64,000 nucleotides of DNA, taken from positions 2,542,001 to 2,606,000 of the forward strand of contig NZ_CP088022.1 of the NCBI RefSeq assembly GCF_013373795.3, written 5' to 3'. A model generated the notes under the pieces. The model was not told the DNA's origin, did no database searches, and saw only the letters and a list, made by a program, of their open reading frames with translations. How positions within the stretch are numbered: position 1 is the first letter of the stretch; the number at the start of each line of letters is the position of its first letter. Below, piece by piece: positions 45,462 through 53,865 of this stretch. The position numbers were made by a program, and so were the translations under genes. This DNA is from Bradyrhizobium quebecense. Lineage in GTDB: Bacteria > Pseudomonadota > Alphaproteobacteria > Rhizobiales > Xanthobacteraceae.

Positions 45462-46108
45462 CCGTCCATCATCATCCCCCGGACCAGCTGTTGGCGATGT
45501 TCGCAGCCGGCACGGCCGACCTTGGCCAGCAAATTGGCATTGCGACCCATCTGGTCGGCTGTGCGAAGTGCCGTGCAGTGGTGCGCACGATGGAGCATGT
45601 TGGCGGCGCGATGCTGGCTGGATTGTCGCCGACCGCGATGTCGGACGGAGCGCTCGAGGCGATGGAGCGCAGGCTGGACGAGACCTCGCTGACCTCCATC
45701 CCGGAGCGGCGCCGGGGGCAGGCATTCCGCGACGTACCGGGTTTGCCGGACTTTCTGGACAGCTATCCCGATAGTCCGTGGAGATGGATCGCACCGAAGG
45801 TGCATTTGCGGCCGATCCGGTTGCCCGAGCCGAGCGCGACACGCGTCTTTCTCCTGAAATCCAGCCCGGGAACGAGGATGATCGAACATACGCACACCGG
45901 GTTTGAAATGACCTGCGTGCTGTCAGGAAGCTTCGTCCACGCCGGCGGCCATTTCGGGCCCGGAGACTTCGACTTTGGCGACGGGTCGGTGGATCATGAC
46001 GTCAGGATCAACTCGACCGAAGACTGCATCTGCCTCGTCGCAATGCAGGGAGATTTGAAGCTCAACGGAATGATCGGCCGTTTGTTGCAGCCGTTGATCC
46101 GCATGTGA
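45458..46108 (+). CDS. chrR: ChrR-type zinc anti-sigma factor
   Basis: A 216-residue protein. The N-terminal anti-sigma domain holds zinc through His6, His31, Cys35 and Cys38, the same numbering I recall for Rhodobacter ChrR. The C-terminal cupin has His144, His146, Glu150 and His180 (offset +3 from the Rhodobacter ligands). The first domain binds the sigma factor; the cupin senses the stress signal. Confidence 0.92.
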   Translation: MTVHHHPPDQLLAMFAAGTADLGQQIGIATHLVGCAKCRAVVRTMEHVGGAMLAGLSPTAMSDGALEAMERRLDETSLTSIPERRRGQAFRDVPGLPDFLDSYPDSPWRWIAPKVHLRPIRLPEPSATRVFLLKSSPGTRMIEHTHTGFEMTCVLSGSFVHAGGHFGPGDFDFGDGSVDHDVRINSTEDCICLVAMQGDLKLNGMIGRLLQPLIRM

Positions 46109-46131
46109 CGGTCGCTCGTGGGAGATGCTCC

Positions 46132-46947
46132 GTGAGCCTGCTCCAGCTGATATTTCGACTCGCAATCATGGCGCTTGCGCTGTCTGCGGTCATGGCGGCC
46201 GCCTGGCAGATCCAGCGACGGACCGGAGCCACCGGATGGATCGATGTCTGCTGGACGTTCGGCACCGGCTTGGTTGCTTGCATAGCCAGCCTCGTTCCGG
46301 TCCCGGAAGGTGGCGTGCCGACCGCGCGGCAGATCATGGTCGTGCTGCTGGTCGCGATCTGGTCGCTGCGGCTCGGAAGTCATCTTCTGTCGCGGACCTG
46401 GAAAGTCGGCGATGATCCGCGCTATCGCGACCTGATCGATCAATGGGGCGACTCGGCCGACAGGCGGATGTTCCTGCAGGTCCAGGCCCAGGCGGCAGTT
46501 GGGCTCATCCTCACGATCTCCGTTGCAATCGCGGCGCATAACCCGCGAGCCGTTCTTGGGTTTGCGGATTTGTTCGGCGCGGTGCTGCTGCTGACTGGCT
46601 TGATCGGGGAGGCATTATCCGACGCGCAGCTCAGCAAATTCCGCTCCGATCCCGCCAATCGACATCGGATTTGCGAGGCCGGATTATGGAAGTGGTCGCG
46701 CCATCCGAACTATTTCTTCGAGTGGCTGTGTTGGCTGGCCTATCCGCTGATCGCGATCGATGCCTCGTATCCCGTCGGCTGGATCACGTTGCTTGCACCG
46801 GCCTGCATGTATTGGGTTCTGGTCTATGTGTCCGGCGTGCCACCGCTCGAACAGCACATGCTGCGCTCGCGCGGCCAGCGATTTCGCGACGTGCAGGCGC
46901 GGACCCGGCCGTTCTTTCCATTTCCGAAGCTGACTTCAGGCAGCTAG
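46132..46947 (+). CDS. DUF1295 / steroid-5-alpha-reductase-like membrane protein
   Basis: A 271-residue membrane protein. GTG at 46132 is preceded by GGGAG; an upstream GTG at 46105 lacks a site. Family marks: GWIDVCWTFG, SLRLGSHLLSRTWKVGDDPRYR and LWKWSRHPNYFFEWLCW. Members probably reduce or modify lipids. It follows chrR by 23 bases, so it is in the sigma factor operon. Its last 12 bases overlap the convergent DUF2177 gene. Confidence 0.85.
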   Translation: MSLLQLIFRLAIMALALSAVMAAAWQIQRRTGATGWIDVCWTFGTGLVACIASLVPVPEGGVPTARQIMVVLLVAIWSLRLGSHLLSRTWKVGDDPRYRDLIDQWGDSADRRMFLQVQAQAAVGLILTISVAIAAHNPRAVLGFADLFGAVLLLTGLIGEALSDAQLSKFRSDPANRHRICEAGLWKWSRHPNYFFEWLCWLAYPLIAIDASYPVGWITLLAPACMYWVLVYVSGVPPLEQHMLRSRGQRFRDVQARTRPFFPFPKLTSGS

Positions 46948-47337
46948 CCTTGCCGTAATGAGGCAAGCAGCCGTGGCGGACATGGTGCCGAGTAGTGTTC
47001 CCCAGGTCAGATCGAGCAGAGTGAGCTGGAAGGTCCAGTTCCGCACAGTCGCCTGGTTGGTCAAATCGTACGTCATGTAACTGAAAAAGCCGAACAGCGC
47101 GCCGCTGAGCGCCGCCTGAGCCAGACTTTCGGACCTTATCGCCGGGAGCACCGCGAACACCACGAGCCCGATCGGGTAGATCAGATAGAAGGCGATTGCC
47201 GGAGGCAGGTTGACCTCCGTCGACAAGATGTCGCCGAGCGTCGGGCGGTACAATCGGCTCGCCATCGTTCCAAGCCAGGCCATGTCGCAGAGCAAAAAGA
47301 CGATGAGTGTCGACAGGTAGGCATAGAGGTAGGTCAT
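46936..47337 (-). CDS. DUF2177 membrane protein
   Basis: A 133-residue protein with four hydrophobic segments and the family motif FGFFSYMTYDLTNQATVRNW. Start ATG at 47337. DUF2177 proteins often occur with the FAD oxidoreductase, DUF1365 and CFA-like genes. A TGATCC-N16-CGTTACC promoter lies about 52 bases upstream, placing it in the same regulon though transcribed separately. Confidence 0.85.
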   Translation of the reverse strand: MTYLYAYLSTLIVFLLCDMAWLGTMASRLYRPTLGDILSTEVNLPPAIAFYLIYPIGLVVFAVLPAIRSESLAQAALSGALFGFFSYMTYDLTNQATVRNWTFQLTLLDLTWGTLLGTMSATAACLITARLAA

Positions 47338-47388
47338 GTCGGGGCCCGAAGGTTGAACGCCACTGTCGCGGGGCGCAGCTCTCAATGG

Positions 47389-47417
47389 GGTAACGACAGA
47401 TCGCGGCGGCTGGATCA
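47389..47417 (-). promoter_or_regulatory. ECF-type promoter of the DUF2177 gene
   Basis: On the minus strand TGATCC (47417-47412), then 16 bases, then CGTTACC (47395-47389). It matches both sites of the sigma factor palindrome in elements and spacing; the shared TCGTT(T/A)CC ending with the leftward site is especially close. Confidence 0.7.
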
Positions 47418-47584
47418 TTCCGGCGCGTTGGGGACGGCAAGCTGCGGATTCGAAGCAACAGGGCCGAGAAATCCCCATGAAATCTTTGTTAGAATTAGAA
47501 CGCCCGGATACTGCTTCCGGTGCGAGGAAACGCTGCAAAAATGGGGAAAACTCGTCTGTCCGGGTGGTGGCGAATCACAGTGGA

Positions 47585-47649
47585 TGCGACGTCGCACAAT
47601 CGTGACAGGGCTGTCCGCCCTATCGTCCCAAGGGTAGGATGGGACAGCC
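47585..47649. promoter_or_regulatory. Palindromes upstream of the efflux operon
   Basis: A perfect 12-base palindrome TGCGACGTCGCA (47585-47596) and, just after it, inverted arms GGCTGTCC (47609-47616) and GGACAGCC (47642-47649). They lie 95-160 bases before the outer-membrane factor gene and could be an operator. No regulator gene is adjacent. The rest of the 407-base gap (47338-47744) holds the DUF2177 promoter and no gene. Confidence 0.5.
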
Positions 47650-47744
47650 AGGTTCCATTGGAAGCATTACCCCGTGCACGTCACCCAGACCATTGCTGAC
47701 TGCGTCATTCGTGCGCCACGCGCGAAGTCTGGCTTTGGCGGAGA

Positions 47745-49241
47745 ATGGGTGTGACCCAGCCCGCGTCCGTGATGGCGCCTGGAGGCCGGTTCGGCCTCGC
47801 CGTCCGCATGCGACGGCTCGCGGGACGATCGCTTGTCGCGCTCGGCCTGGTCGCGGGTTCAGCCGGCTGCATTCTGACCCAGGACATCCCCGATCCCGCG
47901 CTCGACGTGCCGCAGGGCTACAAGGCCGCGCGGCTTGGCCGATCGGGCGACGCGCTTCCGACGCTCGACTGGTGGCGGGGCTTCCGCTCCAAGGAGCTGA
48001 CGCAGTTGATGGAGGAGGCGCAGACCGTCAACCTCGACATCGCCGCGGCTGTGGCGCGCTTCCGCCAGGCCGACGCGCTGGCGCGGCAGGCCGGCGCGGC
48101 GCTGCTCCCGACCCTCAATCTCAACGGGTCTGAAACCTACTCACGCACCTCCGGCTCCAGCGCCAGCGGCCTGACCAATGGCGGGCGCGAAGTGGTGAAC
48201 TACAGCGCCTCGCTGAGCGCGAGCTACCAGCTCGACTTCTGGGGCCAGAATCGCGATGCCGCGCAGGCGGCGGAGGAGACCTCCGTCGCCAATCGGTTCG
48301 ACCGCGAGGTGGTGGCGTTGACCACGCTCGCCAGCGTCGCCAACGGCTATTTCACGGTGCTTGCCACCCAGGACCGGCTACGCACCGCGCAGCGCAACAT
48401 CGCCAGCGCCGAGCGTATCCTTAACGCGATCAGGGACCGCTTCAAGGCCGGCACCGGCTCCGATCTCGATGTCGCGCAGCAGGAAAGCGTGCTCGCCAAC
48501 CAGCGCGCGCTGGTGCCGCCGCTGCGGCAGACGCTCGACCAGAACATCAACGCGCTCGCGGTCCTGGTGTCGCGGCCGCCGGAGAGCGTACGCGTCGCTG
48601 GCGGCTCGCTCAATTCGGTCGCGATTCCGCGCGTCACGCCGGGCCTGCCGTCCGAATTGCTCACCCAGCGTCCCGATATCCGCAGGCAGGAGGCGCAGCT
48701 CGCATCCGCCACCGCCAATGTCGGCAGTGCGCGGGCGCAGTTCTTCCCGAGCATCCAGCTGACCGGGACAGGTGGCTACCAGAGCCAGGCGCTGGTCTCG
48801 CTGTTCCAGCCGCATGCGGCCTTCTTCAATCTGGTCGGCGGCATGACCCAGCCGATCTTCGACGGCGGCCGGATCCTCGGCAATTTCGAGAACGCAAAGG
48901 CGCGGCAGGATGAGCTACTGCAGACCTATCGCAAGACGGTCGTGCAATCGTTCACCGATGTCGACAACGCGCTGGTCGCGATCCGCGAGACGACGCGGCG
49001 GCTGCAGCTGCAGCGCGACGTGCTGTCGTCGTCGCGGCGCGCCTTCGATCTCGCCGAGCAGCAGCTCAAGGCCGGCACCGCCGACATCGTAACTGTGCTA
49101 AACACGCAGCTGACCCTGTTCCAGGCGGAAGACGCTTATTCCCAGGCCCAGCTGGCCCGGCTATTGGCGATCGTGAGCCTGTATCAGGCCTTGGGGGGCG
49201 GCTGGGAACCGAAGATGGAAAGACCGGTCGATGCTCTTTAA
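47745..49241 (+). CDS. RND efflux outer-membrane lipoprotein (NodT/OprM family)
   Basis: Up to 498 residues. A lipobox (AGSAGC) puts the lipidated cysteine at residue 42 counting from 47745; ATG 47808 would give a more usual 21-residue signal, so the start is uncertain. Two OEP repeats follow, with NLDIAAAVARFRQADALARQ and LLTQRPDIRRQEAQLASATA, the latter the classic family motif. It forms the outer-membrane exit for the pump encoded next; genes overlap by 11 bases. Confidence 0.9.
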   Translation: MGVTQPASVMAPGGRFGLAVRMRRLAGRSLVALGLVAGSAGCILTQDIPDPALDVPQGYKAARLGRSGDALPTLDWWRGFRSKELTQLMEEAQTVNLDIAAAVARFRQADALARQAGAALLPTLNLNGSETYSRTSGSSASGLTNGGREVVNYSASLSASYQLDFWGQNRDAAQAAEETSVANRFDREVVALTTLASVANGYFTVLATQDRLRTAQRNIASAERILNAIRDRFKAGTGSDLDVAQQESVLANQRALVPPLRQTLDQNINALAVLVSRPPESVRVAGGSLNSVAIPRVTPGLPSELLTQRPDIRRQEAQLASATANVGSARAQFFPSIQLTGTGGYQSQALVSLFQPHAAFFNLVGGMTQPIFDGGRILGNFENAKARQDELLQTYRKTVVQSFTDVDNALVAIRETTRRLQLQRDVLSSSRRAFDLAEQQLKAGTADIVTVLNTQLTLFQAEDAYSQAQLARLLAIVSLYQALGGGWEPKMERPVDAL

Positions 49242-50688
49242 GCCCGACTCGAGGGACGACGAGAAAAGCTCAGCCCCACGCAAGCGCAGCCTGGTTTCGC
49301 GCCTGCTTGGGCGCATGGTATCGCTGCTCATCACGCTCGTGATCCTCGGCGGGCTCGGCTATCTCGGCTGGCTTGCTTTCCAGCCCAAGCAAAATGGAGG
49401 CAGCGGGCGCGGCGCGGGCGCGCGGCCCGATCTGCCGGTGCCGGTGCTCGCGGCCACGCCGCAGGTGCGGGACGTGCCGGTCTATCTCGACGGCGTCGGC
49501 TCGGTAAAGGCGCTCAACACCGTCACGGTGCGCTCGCAGGTCGACGGCAAGTTGCTCAAGGTGAACTTTGTCGAGGGCCAGGACGTCAAGAAGGACGACG
49601 TGCTGGGCGAGATCGATCCTGCGATCTATCAGGCGCAGTACGACCAGGCCGTCGCCAAGAAGGCGCAGGACGTCGCGCTGCTCACCAACCAGAAGCTCGA
49701 CCTTACCCGCTATGAGCAGCTGGCCGCCAGCAATGCCGGCTCTAAGCAGCAGGCCGACACGCAGCGTGCGCTGGTGGCGCAGCAGGAGGCGCTGATCAAG
49801 GCCGATCAGGCCGCGATCGACAATACGGGCGCGACCCTGAGCTACACCAAGATCGTCGCGCCGATCTCCGGCCGCGCCGGCCTGCGCCAGGTCGACCAGG
49901 GCAACATCATCCACGCCTCCGACACCACCGGGCTTGTGATCCTGACCCAGCTGCAACCGATCGCGGTGTGGTTTAGCCTGCCGCAGCAGCAGATCATGCG
50001 AGTCAACGCCGCGGCGGCGAAGGGCCAGCTTGCGGTCGATGTGTTCGGTAATGACGGCGTCACCGTTATCGATACCGGCAAGCTGACCGGTATCGATAAC
50101 CAGGTCGATCCGACCACCGGCACGCTGAAGCTGAAGGCCGAACTGCCGAATGCCAGCTACCAGCTCTGGCCCGGCCAGTTCGTCAATGTGCGGCTCAAGG
50201 TCGAGACCTTGCCGCAGGCGATCGTGGTGCCGACCTCGGCGGTGCAGCGCGGTCCCGCCGGCACGTTCAGTTACGTCATCGGCGAGGACAGCACTGTCAC
50301 CGCCAAGCCGGTCACGGTCACGCAGCAGAACGAGCATGAAGCCGTCATCGCCAGCGGCCTGACCACGTCGGACCGCGTCGTGACGACGGGCTTTGCCAAT
50401 CTCGCCGATGGCTCCAAGGTCGTGGTCGGCAAGGACGACGGGCCGCCGGCAGCCGATCTCGCGCCGCGCAAGCGCAGCCGCACGCCCGACGGCAAGCGCG
50501 GGGCGCAAGGCGAGGGCCCAAGCAAGGACCAGAGCAAAGACGCCAAGCAGGACGGGCAGGGCAAGAACGGCGAGCATCGCGGCCGACGCGACCACAGCGA
50601 GGGCGATCCGAAGGAGCAGACCGGACCGGCACCCGCGCCGGCGACAGGGGGCGAACAGTCGGGCGGCGCGCCGAAGGCGCAGCCATGA
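49231..50688 (+). CDS. mdtA: RND periplasmic adaptor (MdtA-like)
   Basis: A 485-residue membrane-fusion protein with an N-terminal helix (about 24-50), lipoyl half-motifs (VRSQVDGKLLKVNFVEGQDV and TKIVAPISGRAGLRQVDQGN) and a central coiled coil. The C-terminal 80 residues are highly charged and low-complexity (RKRSRTPDGKRG onward), unlike E. coli MdtA. A perfect 14-bp inverted repeat lies in the coding region at 50065-50100. Confidence 0.9.
   Translation: MLFKPDSRDDEKSSAPRKRSLVSRLLGRMVSLLITLVILGGLGYLGWLAFQPKQNGGSGRGAGARPDLPVPVLAATPQVRDVPVYLDGVGSVKALNTVTVRSQVDGKLLKVNFVEGQDVKKDDVLGEIDPAIYQAQYDQAVAKKAQDVALLTNQKLDLTRYEQLAASNAGSKQQADTQRALVAQQEALIKADQAAIDNTGATLSYTKIVAPISGRAGLRQVDQGNIIHASDTTGLVILTQLQPIAVWFSLPQQQIMRVNAAAAKGQLAVDVFGNDGVTVIDTGKLTGIDNQVDPTTGTLKLKAELPNASYQLWPGQFVNVRLKVETLPQAIVVPTSAVQRGPAGTFSYVIGEDSTVTAKPVTVTQQNEHEAVIASGLTTSDRVVTTGFANLADGSKVVVGKDDGPPAADLAPRKRSRTPDGKRGAQGEGPSKDQSKDAKQDGQGKNGEHRGRRDHSEGDPKEQTGPAPAPATGGEQSGGAPKAQP
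50065..50100. repeat. Perfect 14-bp inverted repeat inside mdtA
   Basis: GTTATCGATACCGG (50065-50078), an 8-base loop CAAGCTGA, then CCGGTATCGATAAC (50087-50100). It encodes VIDTGKLTGIDN. In RNA it would form a strong hairpin within the coding region. Confidence 0.85.
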
Positions 50689-50736
50689 CCGGCATCCTGA
50701 CCTCGTAATGGCCGACCTAACAGCGAGCACGCAACC

Positions 50737-53700
50737 ATGAGCGTCTCCGAACCGTTCATCCGCCGACCGATCGCCACCTCGCTGCTCGGCATCGCGCTGA
50801 TGATCGGCGGCGCGCTGGGCTATTGGGCATTGCCGGTCTCGGCGCTGCCGCAGGTCGACTTCCCGACCGTGCAGGTGACGACGCAACTGCCGGGCGCGAG
50901 CCCCGACGTGGTGGCCTCGCTGATCACGGCGCCGCTGGAGCGGCAGCTCGGGCAGATTCCGTCGCTGTCGTCGATGAACTCGACCAGCTCGTTCGGCGTC
51001 AGCCAGATATCGCTGCAGTTCGACCTCAACCGCGATATCGACGGCGCCACCCAGGACGTCCAGGCCGCGATCAATGCCGCCGCCGGCATTCTGCCGAAGA
51101 CGCTGCCGTACCCGCCGGTCTACGCCAAGGTGAATCCAGCGGACGCGCCGGTCATGACCTTGGCGCTGACCTCGGACACGATCTCGCTGCGGGCGATGAG
51201 CGATCTTGCCGATACCATTCTCGGCCAGCGGCTGAGCCAGATCTCCGGCGTCGGCCGCGTCTCGATCCTTGGCGGATTGAAGCCCGCGGTGCGCGTGCAG
51301 GCCGACCTGGCGCGGCTTGCGGCCTATGGCATCGCAATGGAGGATCTGCGCAACGCGATCGCCGGCGCCAACGTGTCGGGACCGAAGGGCTCGCTCGACG
51401 GCGCCCAGCAGTCCTACACCATCGCCGCCAACGACCAGATCGCCGCCGCCGACGCCTACCGGCCGATCATCATCGCCTATCGCAACGGCTCGCCGGTGAC
51501 GATCGGCGATGTCGCGCAGATCGTCGACGGGCTCGAGAACGATCGCACCGGCGGCTGGTACCAGGGCACGCCGGCCGTCATCATCGATATCCAGCGCCAG
51601 CCCGGCGCCAACGTCATCGACGTCGTCAAGCAGATCCGCGGCGAAATCCCGCGGCTGCAACGGGCCGTGCCGGCCGGCGTCAAGCTGACCGTGGTCTCCG
51701 ACCGCACCGTGACGATCCGCGCTTCGGTCCACGACGTGCAGTTCACGCTGATCCTGAGCGTCGTGCTGGTGACGCTGGTGGTGCTGTTGTTCCTGCGGTC
51801 GCTGCGCGCGACCCTGATCGCCGGCGTCGCGCTGCCGCTGTCGCTGATCACGAGCTTCGGCGTCATGTATTTCGCCGGCTTCAGCCTCGACAATCTGTCG
51901 CTGATGGCGCTGACCATCGGAACCGGTTTCGTGGTCGACGACGCCATCGTGATGATCGAGAACATCGTCCGCCACATGGAAGGTGGCGAGACGGTGATGG
52001 AGGCCTCGCTGAAGGGCGCCAGCGAAATCGGCTTCACCGTGATCTCGCTGACGGTGTCGCTGATCGCGGTGTTCATCCCGCTGTTGTTCATGTCCGGCCT
52101 GGTCGGCCGCATGTTCCGCGAATTCGCGCTGACCCTGACGATCGCGGTCGTGACCTCGGCGATCGTCTCGCTGACCTTGACGCCGATGATGTGCTCGCGG
52201 CTGCTCAAGAACATCCACGAAGAGATGGCGGTCCCGGGCCTTGCCGCGGTCAGCCGCTTCATCGACCGCATGGTGGAATTCTATCATCGCACGCTGCTCT
52301 GGGTGCTGCAGCGCCAGCGCGCGACGCTGCTGGTGACGTTCGCGACCATCGCGCTGACGCTGATCATGTATGTGCTGGCACCGAAGGGCTTCCTGCCGCT
52401 CCAGGACACGTCCTCGATCACGGCGGTGACCGAGGCCGGCCCCGACGTTTCGTTCGCCGAGATGCAGCGACGCCAGAGCGAGGTCTCCGACCTCATCAAG
52501 GCCGACCGCGACGTGGTCGGCGTGGTCTCGGTGATCGGCGCCGGCTCGGTCAATCCGACCACCAATGTCGGCCGCCTGGTGATGACGCTGAAGCCGCTCG
52601 ACCAGCGGCGTGACGGCGTCGTCAAGGTGATCGAGCGACTCAAGCAGAAGATCGCAACGGTCCCCGGCATGACCGTCTACTTCCAGCCGGTGCAGGACGT
52701 GCAGATTTCGACCCAGTCGAGCCGCTCGCAATACCAGTACACGCTGACCGCGACCGATGCCGCCGAGGTCTCGCAATGGTCGCAGAAGCTGGTCGCCGAG
52801 ATGCGGCGCGACCCGATCTTCCGCGATGTCTCCTCGGAAGCGCAGGATGGCGGCCTGCGCGCGGCGCTCGACGTCAACCGCCAGCGCGCCGGCCAGCTCG
52901 GCGTCAGTCTGCAGGGCGTCACCGACACGCTGAACGACGCCTTCGCGCAGCGGCAGATCTCGACCATTTACGGCCAGGCCAACCAGTACCGTGTGGTGCT
53001 CGAGGCGCTGCCGATGTATCAGCGCGACCCATCGATCCTCGACAAGCTCTACCTGCCGGGCGCAAGCGGCGCGCAGGTGCCGCTGTCGGCGGTAGCGACG
53101 CTGGTCCGCACCACGGCACCGCTCGCGATCTCGCACCAGGCGCAATTCCCGTCGGTTTCGCTGAGCTTCAACCTGGCGCCGGGCGAGGCGCTTGGCGACG
53201 CGGTCGAGGCGGTGAAGGCGATCGAGACCCGGATCGGGATGCCCAGCAGCATCGTCGGGATCTATTCCGGCGACGCCGCCGAATTCGCGCGCTCGCTGGC
53301 CGGACAGCCCTGGTTGATCCTGGCGGCGATCATCACGATCTACATCGTGCTCGGCGTGCTCTACGAGAGCTACATCCACCCGATCACGATCCTGTCGACG
53401 CTGCCCTCGGCCGGCGTCGGCGCCATCCTGGCGTTGATGCTGTGCGGGCAGGACCTCTCGGTGATCGGCCTGATCGGCATCATCCTGCTGATGGGCATCG
53501 TCAAGAAGAACGCGATCATGATGATCGACTTCGCGCTGGAGGCCGAGCGGCATCAGGGCATGTCGTCCTATGATGCGATCGTGCAGGCCTGCCTGTTGCG
53601 GTTCCGGCCGATCATGATGACGACGCTGGCGGCGCTGTTCGGTGCGCTGCCGCTCGCGATCGAAAGCGGCACCGGCGCCGAGCTGCGCTTCCCGCTCGGT

Positions 53701-53865
53701 ATTTCGATCATCGGCGGCCTGCTGCTGAGCCAGCTGCTGACGCTCTACACCACGCCGGTGATCTATCTTGCGCTCGACCGGCTCAACCGTCGGATCGAGC
53801 GGGCCGTGCCTGAGCCCGGCCCCAGCGGTCCGCCGATCGCAGGCGCCACCGAGGGCATGCAGTGA
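50737..53865 (+). CDS. mdtB: RND transporter, MdtB-like
   Basis: A 1042-residue inner-membrane pump with twelve membrane segments and two large periplasmic loops. It opens with EPFIRRPIATSLL and has GTGFVVDDAIVMIENIVRH in TM4, the proton-relay aspartates of the HAE-1 family, and GIVKKNAIMMIDFALEAER in TM10. With the next gene it forms an MdtBC-type mixed trimer. Overlaps mdtC by four bases (GTGA). Confidence 0.93.
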   Translation: MSVSEPFIRRPIATSLLGIALMIGGALGYWALPVSALPQVDFPTVQVTTQLPGASPDVVASLITAPLERQLGQIPSLSSMNSTSSFGVSQISLQFDLNRDIDGATQDVQAAINAAAGILPKTLPYPPVYAKVNPADAPVMTLALTSDTISLRAMSDLADTILGQRLSQISGVGRVSILGGLKPAVRVQADLARLAAYGIAMEDLRNAIAGANVSGPKGSLDGAQQSYTIAANDQIAAADAYRPIIIAYRNGSPVTIGDVAQIVDGLENDRTGGWYQGTPAVIIDIQRQPGANVIDVVKQIRGEIPRLQRAVPAGVKLTVVSDRTVTIRASVHDVQFTLILSVVLVTLVVLLFLRSLRATLIAGVALPLSLITSFGVMYFAGFSLDNLSLMALTIGTGFVVDDAIVMIENIVRHMEGGETVMEASLKGASEIGFTVISLTVSLIAVFIPLLFMSGLVGRMFREFALTLTIAVVTSAIVSLTLTPMMCSRLLKNIHEEMAVPGLAAVSRFIDRMVEFYHRTLLWVLQRQRATLLVTFATIALTLIMYVLAPKGFLPLQDTSSITAVTEAGPDVSFAEMQRRQSEVSDLIKADRDVVGVVSVIGAGSVNPTTNVGRLVMTLKPLDQRRDGVVKVIERLKQKIATVPGMTVYFQPVQDVQISTQSSRSQYQYTLTATDAAEVSQWSQKLVAEMRRDPIFRDVSSEAQDGGLRAALDVNRQRAGQLGVSLQGVTDTLNDAFAQRQISTIYGQANQYRVVLEALPMYQRDPSILDKLYLPGASGAQVPLSAVATLVRTTAPLAISHQAQFPSVSLSFNLAPGEALGDAVEAVKAIETRIGMPSSIVGIYSGDAAEFARSLAGQPWLILAAIITIYIVLGVLYESYIHPITILSTLPSAGVGAILALMLCGQDLSVIGLIGIILLMGIVKKNAIMMIDFALEAERHQGMSSYDAIVQACLLRFRPIMMTTLAALFGALPLAIESGTGAELRFPLGISIIGGLLLSQLLTLYTTPVIYLALDRLNRRIERAVPEPGPSGPPIAGATEGMQ

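Noticed and set aside
49270..53553. A 1427-codon open frame antisense to the efflux genes
   Set aside because: It mirrors real RND genes on the other strand, its product is a low-complexity Arg/Asp/His-rich chain, and such long antisense frames are a product of high third-position GC.
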